The notes: a model not told the origin generated them from the letters alone. A stretch of 64,000 nt of DNA from Nitrospirota bacterium (GCA_016212085.1 JACRHL010000010.1:1-64000), one strand, 5' to 3'; positions 32,317 through 41,818 are shown, counted from the stretch's first letter. Made by a program: numbers and translations.

Positions 32317-33401
32317 CAGAAGAACGCCGCCACGGTCATGTTGAACGACTGGTAATCCTCGCCGTCCCGCGCGTCGTGGTGATCCACGGAGGTCTTGAGG
32401 GACAGGTTCGGAACGGGCCGCCAGTCCACGCCGGCGGTGTGGCGGACCACGGCGCGGGCGCCGTCGTCCAGGTAATCGTAGCGGTACACGCCGAACAGCG
32501 TGCCCGTCAGCCGCCAGGCGGGCTGTACGTAGAAACCCTCGGTGTCGGCCTCCGCGCCGGCGGCGTATTCCGCCAGCAGGCCGAGGCGCCCGGCGTCGAG
32601 CTGGGCCTCGGCGCCGTGGATGTCGTGGGCGCCGGCGGCGGTGCGCTCGCTGTAGCCGGTCAGGGCCAGGTCCAGGCGGCTGACGCCGGGCAGGGTGTCG
32701 CCCAGGTGCAGGGTCAGGTGCAGGCCCACGGCCTTGTTCTCGTTGTCGTCGGTGGCGGACGGGTTCGGGCCCTGGCCGTTGCCGGTGTAGAGGCGGTAGC
32801 CGTAGCCCACGTCGCCGGAAAAGGCGGTGCCGTGCAGCATCACGCCGGTGATATCGGCGGGGAAGACGGCGCGCACCATCAGCGGCCGCTGGGTGGTGAG
32901 CACGGTGGTGGGGTAGTGGTTGACGTTCCAGTACTGGGGCAGGAACAGCTTGCCGGCGCGCAGGTTCACGGCGCCGCCGTGGTTGTACTCGACCCACGCG
33001 TTCTCCAGCTTCACCTGGCCGTCGCCGGTCACGCCGGCGCCGCTGCCGGCGTGGTCGGCGCCGTCCTCGAACTCCACCTCGGAGAACATGCGGGCGTGGC
33101 GCCACTGGCGGGTGACGAACAGGCTCAGGTGGTGGGCGCGGAAGTGGCCGGGGCTTACGGCCTTGTTGTCGGTGACGTAGTCGAAGTCGAAATAGCCGCT
33201 GAGCAGCTGGCGTTCGAGGCGGACGTCCAGCAGGGTGTCGAGGTCGGCGCGCAACCGCGCGACCTCGTCCTTCAGGGTGTCCACGGTGGTGTTGGCCACC
33301 GGCTGGGCGTGGGCCACGGGGGCCAGCCAGAGCAGTCCGTACAGCAGCCCGGCGACCAGCCGGGCCGTATGATGTCTCGTCCGTCGCAATGTAACCCCCA
33401 T
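32316..33401 (-). CDS. Outer-membrane porin-like protein with N-terminal coiled coil
   Basis: The 361-residue product has a signal peptide (ARLVAGLLYGLLWLAPVAHA), a short coiled coil (TLKDEVARLRADLDTLLD) and a beta-barrel-like remainder with alternating aromatic strands that ends in ...NMTVAAFF, with the terminal Phe typical of outer-membrane proteins. It resembles phosphate-selective or general porins. ATG 33401 is preceded by GGGGAGC; a TTG six codons upstream is the other option. It is the first gene of a three-gene operon with two phosphate-binding-like proteins, which suggests a joint role in phosphate or oxyanion uptake. That link is inference. Confidence 0.83.
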   Translation of the reverse strand: MGVTLRRTRHHTARLVAGLLYGLLWLAPVAHAQPVANTTVDTLKDEVARLRADLDTLLDVRLERQLLSGYFDFDYVTDNKAVSPGHFRAHHLSLFVTRQWRHARMFSEVEFEDGADHAGSGAGVTGDGQVKLENAWVEYNHGGAVNLRAGKLFLPQYWNVNHYPTTVLTTQRPLMVRAVFPADITGVMLHGTAFSGDVGYGYRLYTGNGQGPNPSATDDNENKAVGLHLTLHLGDTLPGVSRLDLALTGYSERTAAGAHDIHGAEAQLDAGRLGLLAEYAAGAEADTEGFYVQPAWRLTGTLFGVYRYDYLDDGARAVVRHTAGVDWRPVPNLSLKTSVDHHDARDGEDYQSFNMTVAAFF

Positions 33402-33657
33402 GCTGAGCCCGCTCCCCAAGGGTGAGGAACGGACACTCCTTCGTTATCGGCGGCATTGAAGGTGTACTTGAACAACATCTTTGCGCGGGGCTTGCGCCGG
33501 GGGGCGGCCGGGGGGTACGTTCTCGAAATCCGCCGCAAGCCACCGGGTTCGCGCCACCCGCGCCGGCCGCCCGGTCCCCGTGACTAGAGGATGATGATGC
33601 GCCAGCTTGACCGGGTGGCCCCGCCGGCCGCCGCCACCAACCGGAAAGGCACCTGAC

Positions 33658-34488
33658 ATGGACCTGGGCTTCCTTACCGGGACCGACTGGCTGCACGCAT
33701 ATATCATCCCCTGGGGCGGCAACGTCCTGGGGGCGGCGCTCGTCCTGCTGGCGGGGCGCATCCTGGCGCGCATGGCGTGCCGCGCCGTGGGGCGGGTGGC
33801 GGCCCGCGCCGGCGTGGAACCCACCCTGGCGCGCTTCCTGGACAACGTGCTCAAGGTGGCGCTGCTGGCGGTGGTGATCGTCGCCGCCCTGGACCAGCTG
33901 GGGGTGCAGACCGCCTCGGCCCTGGCCGTGTTCGCCACCGCCGGCCTGGCGGTGGGCCTGGCCCTCAAGGATTCCCTGTCCGACCTGGCCAGCGGCGTGA
34001 TGCTGATCCTGCTCAAGCCGTTCAAGGTGGGCGACACCATCGAGGGCGCCGGCGTGCTGGGCAAGGTGGAGGCCATCCAGATGGCCGACACGGTGCTGCT
34101 CACCCCGGACAACCGGCGGGTGACCGTGCCCAACTCGGCGCTCAAGGGGGGCATCATCGTCAACTTCACCGCCATGCCCACCCGCCGCATCGACATGGTG
34201 TTTGGCATCGGCTACGGCGACGACGTGGAGCTGGCCCGGCGCCTCATCACCGAGGTGCTGGAGGGCGACCCGCGGGTGCTGGCGGAGCCGGCCCCGTTCG
34301 TCAAGGTGATGGAGCTGGGCGAGAGCAGCGTGAACATCGCCGTGCGCCCTTGGGTGCCGAGCGAACACTTCTGGGACGTCCACTGCGACCTGCACGAGAA
34401 GATCAAGGCGGCCTTCGACGCGGGCGGCGTGTCCATCCCCTTCCCGCAGCGCGACGTGCACCTGCGCGGCGGCGCCACGGCGCCCTGA
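33658..34488 (+). CDS. mscS: Small-conductance mechanosensitive channel MscS family
   Basis: A 276-residue protein with the standard MscS layout: about three membrane helices in the first 100 residues; pore helix with small residues (AVFATAGLAVGLALKDSL); the following SGVMLILLKPFKVGD; and a beta domain with VTVPNSALKGG and a C-terminal cytoplasmic part. It releases solutes on hypo-osmotic shock from the inner membrane. ATG 33658 is chosen over the longer frame from 33607, which begins in Pro/Arg-rich noncoding-like sequence. The gene is divergent from the porin operon. Confidence 0.93.
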   Translation: MDLGFLTGTDWLHAYIIPWGGNVLGAALVLLAGRILARMACRAVGRVAARAGVEPTLARFLDNVLKVALLAVVIVAALDQLGVQTASALAVFATAGLAVGLALKDSLSDLASGVMLILLKPFKVGDTIEGAGVLGKVEAIQMADTVLLTPDNRRVTVPNSALKGGIIVNFTAMPTRRIDMVFGIGYGDDVELARRLITEVLEGDPRVLAEPAPFVKVMELGESSVNIAVRPWVPSEHFWDVHCDLHEKIKAAFDAGGVSIPFPQRDVHLRGGATAP

Positions 34489-34518
34489 TGGGGGGCCCTG
34501 GCGACGCGGCCGGGTCTC

Positions 34519-34869
34519 TTACCTGATGCCGGCGCCGGCCAGTTCCTCGCTGATTGCGTCCAACGCCTTCGCGTCCGGCCCATTGGCACCGCTGCGGTTG
34601 CGGAGGGTTTGGAGTGTTTTCAGCATTGCATCCGCGAGGTGGCGGACCTGGGCGCGGGCCAACTCGTCACGCATGGCGGCGCCACCGCTCTCCATGTGTT
34701 CCCGCAGGGCCTGGTTGATGAGCGCCTGGTAGCTGCCGCCGCCCTTCACCTGGCTTTTGAACCAATCGAGGACGTCCGGGTCCAGACGGATGGAGATCGG
34801 GACCTTGTTCGGCGGCGGGGGCATGACCGCGCCGCGCTTGCCGTGGCTGAAATCGTAATGGTCCTTCAT
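34519..34869 (-). CDS. brnA: BrnA antitoxin of type II toxin-antitoxin system
   Basis: A 116-residue protein with the BrnA start (KDHYDFSHGKRGAVMPPPP) and a ribbon-helix-helix domain (KVPISIRLDPDVLDWFKSQV then GSYQALINQALREHM). It binds and neutralises BrnT and represses the operon. The C-terminal 45 residues extend beyond the usual BrnA end. The gene begins 3 bp after brnT, in the usual toxin-first order. Confidence 0.93.
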   Translation of the reverse strand: MKDHYDFSHGKRGAVMPPPPNKVPISIRLDPDVLDWFKSQVKGGGSYQALINQALREHMESGGAAMRDELARAQVRHLADAMLKTLQTLRNRSGANGPDAKALDAISEELAGAGIR

Positions 34870-34872
34870 GGT

Positions 34873-35136
34873 CTAGCCTCTGTACTTGGCCTGTTCCCGG
34901 TCGTTCGCCTTGCGCGCGGAGATGATGCGGATCCGGTCGCCGCGATGGGTGTAGACGACCACCAACGGCCGCCCCGTTGGGCCGGCGCCGATGGTCACGA
35001 AGCGCGATTCCGCATGACGGTGGTCGGGTATGGTGAGGGCGTTGGCGTCGGACAGTATGTAGTCGGCGTCGGCGAAATCCACCCCGTGCTTGGCCAGGTT
35101 GTCTGCCCGCTTGCGTTCGTCCCACTCCAGTTCCAT
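34873..35136 (-). CDS. brnT: BrnT ribonuclease toxin
   Basis: An 87-residue protein of the BrnT family: LEWDERKRADNLAKHGVDF at the start, FVTIGAGPTGRPLVVVYTHR in the middle and the C-terminal RIRIISARKANDRE with the catalytic-type Arg/Lys cluster. It is a RelE-fold RNase that arrests growth when free. A short AT-rich spacer upstream (35137-35160, with GTATATACA) probably carries the autoregulated promoter and operator. Confidence 0.94.
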   Translation of the reverse strand: MELEWDERKRADNLAKHGVDFADADYILSDANALTIPDHRHAESRFVTIGAGPTGRPLVVVYTHRGDRIRIISARKANDREQAKYRG

Positions 35137-35259
35137 GGAGCAAATGTATATACAAAACGGATGCGTGTCAATGGTTCAGACCCGCTGTATCCGCACCGGA
35201 TACGCCTTGCGCGGGGCCGGTTGTAGATACGCCATCGGCGCCGTGGGCGGCGCCTCTTG

Positions 35260-36087
35260 CTAGCGGCGGACGCGGGGTGGCGGCTTGGTGCCGCCCAGCA
35301 GGAGGGCCTCCTGGGGCAGGTGGATGCGGCCGTCGGGCAGGGCGTGGGCGCTGGCGGCGGCGCCCAGCGCGTCCACGAAGCGGGCGCGCCGGGTGGCGCT
35401 TAGGGCCTGGTAGGGTTGTTCGATGAAGCGGCCGGTGAGGTTGCGCTCCAGAAAGTGCGCCACGTCCGCGAAGGTGAAGCCCGGGTCGTAGGCCTCCTCG
35501 CTCACGGAGCGGAACCCGGCGGCCACCAGCATGCGCGCCAGCAGCGACGGCTCGGACAGGGCGAAGGTGCGCGGCCACTCCACCTGGTCGGAGAAGCGCT
35601 CCAGCACCTCGAGGGTGAGGGCCGGGCAGCGCACCCGCTTGGGCACGCTCCACACCGATAGCGCCACGCAGCCGCCGGGGCGCACCACCCGGTGCAGCTC
35701 CCGCACGCCGCGCACCGGATCGTCGAACAGCATCACGCCGAAGCGGCAGATCACCCGGTCAAAACTGTTGTCGGGAAAGGGCAGGTGCTCGCCGGAGGCC
35801 ACCACGAAGCGGATGTTGCAAAGCCCCTCGGCGCCGGCCGAGGCGCCCGCCGCCCGGGCCATGGCCGGGGCCTTGTCCGACCCCACCACCCGCACCCGCG
35901 GATGGCGCATGGCCAGGGTGAGGCCCGGCTCGCCGGTGCCGCACGCCACGTCGAGCACGCGCATGCCGTCGTCCGGCGCGCACATCTCGATGAGCCGGTC
36001 GCCGTAGGGGGCGATCAGCGGCAGCCAGCGCGCGAATTCGGCGGCCAGCCTGCTCCAGTCGCTGGTGGCGGTGTACGAGGTTGTCAT
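35260..36087 (-). CDS. SAM-dependent methyltransferase (UbiE/Methyltransf_11 type)
   Basis: A 275-residue class I methyltransferase. Motif I is VLDVACGTGEPG near residues 44-55; DKAPAMARAA follows at the acidic loop; motif II has SFDRVICRFGVMLF; then VVRPGGCVALSVW. The C-terminal half is of the kind seen in UbiE-like enzymes that act on small molecules. ATG 36087 is the first start after a gene-free gap; it is divergent from the patatin gene. The substrate cannot be deduced. Confidence 0.88.
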   Translation of the reverse strand: MTTSYTATSDWSRLAAEFARWLPLIAPYGDRLIEMCAPDDGMRVLDVACGTGEPGLTLAMRHPRVRVVGSDKAPAMARAAGASAGAEGLCNIRFVVASGEHLPFPDNSFDRVICRFGVMLFDDPVRGVRELHRVVRPGGCVALSVWSVPKRVRCPALTLEVLERFSDQVEWPRTFALSEPSLLARMLVAAGFRSVSEEAYDPGFTFADVAHFLERNLTGRFIEQPYQALSATRRARFVDALGAAASAHALPDGRIHLPQEALLLGGTKPPPRVRR

Positions 36088-36189
36088 GGTCCCTGCAAAC
36101 CTAGCACGGCGGCGCGCGTGCCACAAGCGGGGCGACGTCCTATAATGGGGGACCGGACGGGAACAACATCCATTCCTGGAGAGGGCAGC

Positions 36190-37155
36190 ATGTCCCATCC
36201 CCCTGTGTCCATCCAATCCCCCGTGGGCTTGGTGCTGGGCGGCGGCGCCGCGCGCGGCTGGGCGCACATCGGCGTGATCCGCGCCCTGGAGGAGGCGGGC
36301 GTGCGCCCCGCCTACGTGGCCGGGTGCAGCATGGGCGCGCTGGTGGGCGCCGCCTACGCCGCCGGGGCCCTGGACCGGCTCGAGGCATTCGCGCGCGGCC
36401 TCACCACCCGCAAGGTGGTGGGCTACATGGACCCGGTGCTGCCCATGCGCGGCCTGCTGGGCGGCGAGGTGATCGACACCCTGTTCGACGACCTGCTGGG
36501 CGACCGGGAACTGACCGACCTGGCGGTGCCGTTCTGCGCCGTGGCGTCGGACCTGGCCACCGGCAAGGAGGTGCGCCTGTGCGGCGGGCCGCTGGCCATG
36601 GCGGTGCGGGCCTCGTGCGCCCTGCCGGGGGTGTTCACGCCGGTGGTGCACGACGGGCGCTATCTGGTGGACGGCGGCCTGGTGAACCCGGTGCCGGTGG
36701 ACGTGGCCCGCGACATGGGGGCCAAGACGGTCATCGCCGTGGACCTGAGCCACGATGTCGTCGCCTGCGGCTGGTGCGCCGAGCTGGAACGGCAGCTCCA
36801 GGGGATCCCGGAGGGCCCGCTCAAGGCGGCGCCGGGCGCCAACGGCGGGGCCTATCCGAACGGCCAGCCGGGGCCGGGCGCCACCTGGGCGGAACGCGCC
36901 CGGCGCTGGCTGTTCAAGACCTCGCGCCCCAACGTGTTCGACGTGATCGGGGCCAGCATCAACATCGTCGAGGCGAACCTCATCCGGCTGCGGCTGGCCA
37001 ACCAGCCGGCGGACCTGCTGGTGCGCCCCGCCCTGGGCCACATGGACCTGTGGGACTTCGCCAACGCGGCCAACGCCATCGAGGCGGGCCGGGCCGCCAC
37101 CAACAAGGCCCTGGCGGGCCAGGTTCTGCTCCAGGCGCGGGTGGCGGCGGATTAG
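36190..37155 (+). CDS. Patatin-like phospholipase (RssA-type)
   Basis: A 321-residue patatin. The oxyanion loop GGGAARGWAHIGVIRAL is near residues 18-34, the nucleophile Ser is in GCSMG (residue 49), and the catalytic Asp is in VDGGLVNPVP. The whole Ser-Asp dyad is present, so the enzyme should hydrolyse acyl esters of lipids. There is no signal peptide. ATG 36190 follows GGAGAGG. It is single and faces the pentapeptide membrane protein gene end-to-end. Confidence 0.92.
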   Translation: MSHPPVSIQSPVGLVLGGGAARGWAHIGVIRALEEAGVRPAYVAGCSMGALVGAAYAAGALDRLEAFARGLTTRKVVGYMDPVLPMRGLLGGEVIDTLFDDLLGDRELTDLAVPFCAVASDLATGKEVRLCGGPLAMAVRASCALPGVFTPVVHDGRYLVDGGLVNPVPVDVARDMGAKTVIAVDLSHDVVACGWCAELERQLQGIPEGPLKAAPGANGGAYPNGQPGPGATWAERARRWLFKTSRPNVFDVIGASINIVEANLIRLRLANQPADLLVRPALGHMDLWDFANAANAIEAGRAATNKALAGQVLLQARVAAD

Positions 37156-37255
37156 CCGGGATTCCAGGCGCTTGCGCGCATGAAATCCGCCGGTACATCC
37201 CGGTGCCGGACGCGGGCGTGCCGCAACACGCCGTTACCCAACAGGCAGGCCGCCC

Positions 37256-38644
37256 TCAGCCCGTGCGGCGCAGGCGCGCCAGGCTGAACATGGACACGCC
37301 GGCGGCGGCGGCGGTGAGGAACGCCAGGGTGATGCTGCCGGCGGTGGTGGCGTGGGCGGAAAAGGCGCCCGCGTAGAGCGCCAGGGTGCCGGGCACGGCA
37401 AACAGGGCCAGCCCCCGTGCCAGCCAGCGCATGCCGGACCAGATGGGCAGGCGCTCGCCCCGGGGCCGGGGCAGGTGCCAGTCCGGCGCCAGCGGGGCGC
37501 TGCCGTCCGGCAGGCGCCGGGGCAGCCGGGCGCGGGCGCGGGCCAGGTGTTGCAGGGCGCCGTGCAGCCACAGGTGGCTGAGCAGCAGCAGCAGCGGCAG
37601 GGCCAGCGCCACCAGGATGGGGTGCACCAGGGTGCCGAACACCGGCAGGCGCACCGGCGCCCCCGGCAGCATCAGCGTGGGGGTGAGCGCCAGGGCGGCG
37701 TAGAGGCAGGCGAACAGGGTCAGCCCCAGCACCCGGTTGACCCCCGCCGCCAGGGCGTGGGCGTGGGCCACGGCGGGCCCCAGCGGGTCTCCGGGAGGCA
37801 GCGTGGCGTGGCTCAGGTCCGCCCCGGCCAGGGCGATGGCGGGCAGCGGCGCCAGGTCCGTCAGGTCGGCGCGGGCACCGTGGACGCCGCCGCTGTCGAG
37901 CCACTGCCGGTGGCGCTCCAGGCGTGCCGCCACCTGGGCAAGGCGGTCGGCGGGGCCACCGGGAACCGGCGCGGCGAGGGGACGCGCGGCGGCGGGCGTT
38001 GCGGCGGGTGCTTCGGCGGCCGGGGCAGTCGCGCCGGCCGGGCCGGGCAGCTCCTCCAGGTCCGCGTCGGGCAGTTCGGAGACCGGCGTCAGCTCCGGCG
38101 CGCCGTACACCTGGTCCGCCTCGAAGGCGGCGTCCATCCCGTCGCCGGTGAAGCGGGTGCCGGACATGTTGGCGCCGGTCATGATGGCGCTCTCCACGTT
38201 GGCGCCGGTCAGGTCGGCCCCGTCCAGCTCGGCGCCGGTGAGGTTGGCGCGCACCAGGCGCGCGCCGGTCAGCTCGGCGTCGGGCAGGATGGCGTCGGTC
38301 AGGTCGGCGTCGGTCAGGTCGGCCTCCGACAGGTTGGCCCAGGTGAGGTCGGCGCCCACCAGGGTGGCGGCGCACAACTCGGCGCCCGCCAGCGTGGCGC
38401 GGGCCAGGCTGGCGTGGTCCAGCACGGTGTGGGTGAGGTCGGCGCGGGACAGGTCGGCCCCGGTGAGCAGGGCGCGGCACAGGTTGATGCCGGACAGGTC
38501 GGCATCGGCCAGGTTGGCACCCATCAGGTCGGCGCGCCGGCCGTGCTCGCCGCCGGACGCCAGCCAGCGGGCGTGATCGTCCAGGATGCCGCGCAGGGCG
38601 TCGGGGTCGGGCTGGGGGCGGTGTGGATGGGCGACGGTGGCCAT
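37256..38644 (-). CDS. Pentapeptide-repeat membrane protein
   Basis: A 462-residue protein. Residues 38-180 are about 28 pentapeptide repeats (ADLSGINLCRALLTGADLSR and so on), followed by a Pro/Ala-rich linker, a short second repeat-like stretch (DLTDLAPLPAIALAGADLSH), and three or four hydrophobic helices in the C-terminal 180 residues. An N-terminal part (HARWLASGGEHGRRADL) recurs before the second stretch (HRQWLDSGGVHGARADL), so the protein has an internal duplication of 'xxxWLxSGGxHGxRADL'. The repeat helix probably lies in the cytoplasm. ATG 38644 has no strong ribosome site. The function is unknown. Confidence 0.85.
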   Translation of the reverse strand: MATVAHPHRPQPDPDALRGILDDHARWLASGGEHGRRADLMGANLADADLSGINLCRALLTGADLSRADLTHTVLDHASLARATLAGAELCAATLVGADLTWANLSEADLTDADLTDAILPDAELTGARLVRANLTGAELDGADLTGANVESAIMTGANMSGTRFTGDGMDAAFEADQVYGAPELTPVSELPDADLEELPGPAGATAPAAEAPAATPAAARPLAAPVPGGPADRLAQVAARLERHRQWLDSGGVHGARADLTDLAPLPAIALAGADLSHATLPPGDPLGPAVAHAHALAAGVNRVLGLTLFACLYAALALTPTLMLPGAPVRLPVFGTLVHPILVALALPLLLLLSHLWLHGALQHLARARARLPRRLPDGSAPLAPDWHLPRPRGERLPIWSGMRWLARGLALFAVPGTLALYAGAFSAHATTAGSITLAFLTAAAAGVSMFSLARLRRTG

Positions 38645-38709
38645 GGGATCGGCGGGGCCGGGGCTCCTGTTCTTCACCCGAATGATAGCACGCCGGCGGC
38701 GGGCGGCGG

Positions 38710-40257
38710 CTAGGCCGTTGCGGCGATGGCGTCGCGCACCTTGCGGGCCTCGGCCAGCGTGGCCTCCGCCTCCATCTCCCGGCCCTGGTCCGCGTGCAGC
38801 CGGGCGAAGTTCTCCAGGGTCTCGGCCAGCAGCGGGTGGGCGCCACCCAGGGCGCGTTGCAGGGTGGTCACGGCGCGGCGGAACAGGGGCGCCGCGTCGG
38901 CGTATGCCTTGCGCTGGCGCGCCATCTCGGCCAGCATGGCCAGGGCCTCGCCGGAGGTGGCGGAGCCGCCCGGCTGGGCGGCGTCGCAGATATCCAGGGC
39001 GCGGCCCAGGAAGCCCTTGGCCTCGGTGGTCTTGTTCTGGGCCAGGTAGACGCCCGCCACGCGCAGCAGGGCCTCGGCCACGTCCGGGTGGCTGTCGCCC
39101 AGGAGCTGGTCGCGCAGGGCCACCGCCTGGGTGTAGAGGGTTTCCGCCTGGGCCGGGTTGTGCAGGGCCTCGAACACGCGGCCCAGCTCGATGCGGCAGT
39201 TGGCGATGTCCGGGTGGCCGCCGCGGTGGTGGTGCTCCAGGTTGGCGATGGCCATGCGCAGCAGCGGCACCGCGTCCTCCACGCGCTTGCCGTCCTTGAG
39301 GTACAGGGCGGCCAGGCGCCTCAAGGGCTCGGCGGTCAGGTGCGAGTCGCGGCCGTGGGTGTGGGCGATGATGTCGATCTGCCGGTGCAGGTAGGGCTCG
39401 GCGCGGTACAGGATGCCGCGCTCGCTGTACAGCTCCGCCAGCAGCGCCAGGGGCTTGGTAAGCTCGATGGCGTTTTCGCCGTAGGCGCGCTCGTAGATGG
39501 AGAGGCCGTCGCGGAAGTGGTTTTCGGCGGCGCTGGTGCGGCCCATCTTCAGGTACAGGTCGCCCAGGTCGCAGAGGGCGCGGCCCACCTCGCGGTGGTG
39601 GAGCCCGTGGGCCTTCTTGAGCACGGTCACGGCGGAACTGAGGGCCGCCTCGGCCTTGCTCAGGTCGCCCGCCTCGAAGTCGCACATGCCACGGGTGTGG
39701 AGGTAGTTGGCGCGGGTGGACGCGGCCTGCTCGGGGGTGAGGGCAAGGGCCTGCTGATAGCGCTCGGAGGCGGCGCGGGGGTCGAGCAGCACGCGCTCGA
39801 TGCGGCCGTTCAAGGCCTTGAAATGGGCGGCGGCCAGGCAGCGGGTGGCGTTGCCCTGCTCGCCCACGTCGGCGCGGCCCGTGCCCACGGCGGCGATGGC
39901 TGCGTCGTCCAGGAAGTTCCGGGCCGCCTCGTAATCGCCCTCGGCAAAGGCGTCGCGGGCCTCGTTCACCAGTTCGGCGACCACGTCGTCGGGCACGGCG
40001 GCATCGGCCATGGCGATGGCCAGCTCCTTGTGGCGGCCGACCTGCTCGCGCAGGCGCGCATCCCGGTCCGCCTTGGGAACGCGGCCGCCGTTCACGGCGC
40101 GGGTCAATTCGGACACCACGCGGGGGTGCACGTCGAGCTTGCCGGCCAGATGCAGGTCGTGCTCGCTGGGCGTGTACGCCTCCGCCTCGTCCAGTTGTGC
40201 CACCGCCGCCTTTTCGGGCGCCTTGCGGCCGCCGAACAGCCCGCCAAACAGTCCCAT
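38710..40257 (-). CDS. Tetratricopeptide-repeat protein
   Basis: A 515-residue protein of about eight TPR units of the kinesin-light-chain type (about 42 residues each: GRALCDLGDLYLKMGRTSAA, LGRVFEALHNPAQAETLYTQ, and so on), preceded by a Gly-rich start (MGLFGGLFGGRK). There is no signal peptide. ATG 40257 is preceded by AGGAGAAG. It lies 65 bp upstream of the pentapeptide membrane protein on the same strand and may be co-transcribed with it. It is a protein-protein interaction scaffold; partners are unknown. Confidence 0.88.
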   Translation of the reverse strand: MGLFGGLFGGRKAPEKAAVAQLDEAEAYTPSEHDLHLAGKLDVHPRVVSELTRAVNGGRVPKADRDARLREQVGRHKELAIAMADAAVPDDVVAELVNEARDAFAEGDYEAARNFLDDAAIAAVGTGRADVGEQGNATRCLAAAHFKALNGRIERVLLDPRAASERYQQALALTPEQAASTRANYLHTRGMCDFEAGDLSKAEAALSSAVTVLKKAHGLHHREVGRALCDLGDLYLKMGRTSAAENHFRDGLSIYERAYGENAIELTKPLALLAELYSERGILYRAEPYLHRQIDIIAHTHGRDSHLTAEPLRRLAALYLKDGKRVEDAVPLLRMAIANLEHHHRGGHPDIANCRIELGRVFEALHNPAQAETLYTQAVALRDQLLGDSHPDVAEALLRVAGVYLAQNKTTEAKGFLGRALDICDAAQPGGSATSGEALAMLAEMARQRKAYADAAPLFRRAVTTLQRALGGAHPLLAETLENFARLHADQGREMEAEATLAEARKVRDAIAATA

Positions 40258-40747
40258 TGGTGCGCTTCTCCTCCCAAGTGTCCGACGGGGCCGGTGCGCC
40301 GCGCGGGCACGGGGGCCCGTTTGCGCTGGCCACGCCGGCCCGCATGGTCCCCTTTCGGCGGGGTCCGGGAAAACCTTTACACACCGCCGCCCGGGAGGGG
40401 GGAGCCGAAGCGCCGCCTCCCGCACATCCAGATCCCGCCCGCCGCCGGCGTGGGCCCGCGGCGGGCCGCCCCGACCCCGGCCCGTGACCGCGGCGGCACG
40501 GCCGTTGGCGCCATGACCCTGCCCCCTTCGACGCGCCGACCCCCGCCAGCCTGGGCTCCCCCTTCCTTGTCCGACGCCCTGGGCAAGGTGCGCGTGGCCC
40601 ACACCTCCAAGGCCCCGGCCACCCGTCGCGCCGGGGCGGTGTTCCGCCGCGAGCGGCTTGCGGACGGTGCCCTTCGACTTGACCCGGCCATCACCAATTT
40701 GCTATCACGGCGGCATTCAAGCCCTTTTTTGGCGGATGGAGGTTCGG
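40258..40747. other. 490-bp divergent intergenic region
   Basis: No gene is supported. It carries the promoters of the TPR gene (minus) and the M48 gene (plus). The sequence is very GC-rich with simple Pro/Arg-coding look in all frames. No repeat or promoter was recognised, apart from the ribosome site GGAGG at 40738-40742 of the M48 gene. Confidence 0.5.
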
Positions 40748-41773
40748 ATGCGTTTGCGGTTGGGAGCGTGGGCCGTGGCGGCGGTGATGCTGGGGGGGTG
40801 TGCGGACTACCCGCCGTTGTATCCGGACATGGACCCGAAGCGCCTCGACGAGGAAGTCCGGATACAGCAGGAGATGGCGTTCGACCGTTGGATGGCGGAC
40901 CTGGAGCACCTGCACACGTTTTATGCGCCGTTGATCGCGGCGGCGGAGCCGTTCTGCAAGACGGGGATGGGTTTCGACTATGGGTGGGCATACGGGAACA
41001 TCTTCGACTGGCCCCTGAACTGGCGCGATCTGGCCCACGAGCGTTACCAGGTCGACGAGCACCCACGCATCGAGTACGTGAAGCCCGGCGGCGCGGCCGA
41101 ACGCGCGGGCATCCAGCCGCGGGACGCGATCGCGGCCATCGGTGGCAGAAAGATCAAGCCGAATCGTTACGCCTGGGACTACCTGAGGCGGGCCATCGGG
41201 AAGACGCGCCGTGAGGACGGCGGACTCGTCGTTGATTTACGTCGTGACGAGGCCCCGTTTTCGGTAACCGTCGTGCCCGATTGGGTCTGCGACTTCCCGG
41301 TGGTCCTGCTGCGCGATGATGTCACCAACGCCTATGCGAACGGGCTGGGCACCTATATCACCTCGGGCATGATGCGTTTCCTGCGGGACGACCGCGAACT
41401 GGCGCAGGTGCTCACCCACGAGATCGCCCATAACATCCTGGGCCATTACCGATACAACCCGGGGTGGAAGTCGACCCCGGCCATCAGCCAGATGCTGGAG
41501 GTGGAGGCGGACTATGTGGGCCTGTACCTGCTGGCCCGTGCCGGGTACGACCTGGAGGGGGCGGCGGACCTGTGGCGGCGGATGGGGGCGGAACATGTGG
41601 AATCGATCAAGGCCACGTCCCGCAGCTCCCACCCCACGTCGCCCCAGCGCTATCTGGCGATCTCGGACACCACCAGGGAGATCGAGGGCAAGCGCTCGGT
41701 GAATGAGCCGCTGGTGCCTGACTTCAAGGCGCGTATCAACAAATACGGCTGGGAGTACCTGGGGATCGACTGA
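40748..41773 (+). CDS. PDZ-domain M48 metallopeptidase lipoprotein
   Basis: A 341-residue lipoprotein (lipobox LGGC, cleavage before Cys 18) with a PDZ domain around residues 108-175 (IEYVKPGGAAERAGIQPRDA) and an M48 peptidase domain. The zinc site HEIAH (residues 224-228) is followed by VEAD with the third ligand Glu 253. It probably works in the periplasm, anchored to the outer membrane, in protein quality control like BepA/LoiP. ATG 40748 follows GGAGG; a longer frame from 40658 is unlikely because it would spoil the signal peptide. A strong hairpin follows the stop. Confidence 0.88.
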   Translation: MRLRLGAWAVAAVMLGGCADYPPLYPDMDPKRLDEEVRIQQEMAFDRWMADLEHLHTFYAPLIAAAEPFCKTGMGFDYGWAYGNIFDWPLNWRDLAHERYQVDEHPRIEYVKPGGAAERAGIQPRDAIAAIGGRKIKPNRYAWDYLRRAIGKTRREDGGLVVDLRRDEAPFSVTVVPDWVCDFPVVLLRDDVTNAYANGLGTYITSGMMRFLRDDRELAQVLTHEIAHNILGHYRYNPGWKSTPAISQMLEVEADYVGLYLLARAGYDLEGAADLWRRMGAEHVESIKATSRSSHPTSPQRYLAISDTTREIEGKRSVNEPLVPDFKARINKYGWEYLGID

Positions 41774-41780
41774 CCGGGTG

Positions 41781-41818
41781 CGCGGGTGCCGGGCCTTCCA
41801 ATGGGCCCGGCACCCGCG
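41781..41818. terminator. Hairpin terminator after the M48 gene
   Basis: CGCGGGTGCCGGGCC (41781-41795) pairs perfectly with 41804-41818 across an 8-nt loop, 7 bp after the stop codon. The stem of 15 GC-rich pairs is strong. A T-run is missing, so the termination mode is uncertain. Confidence 0.65.
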
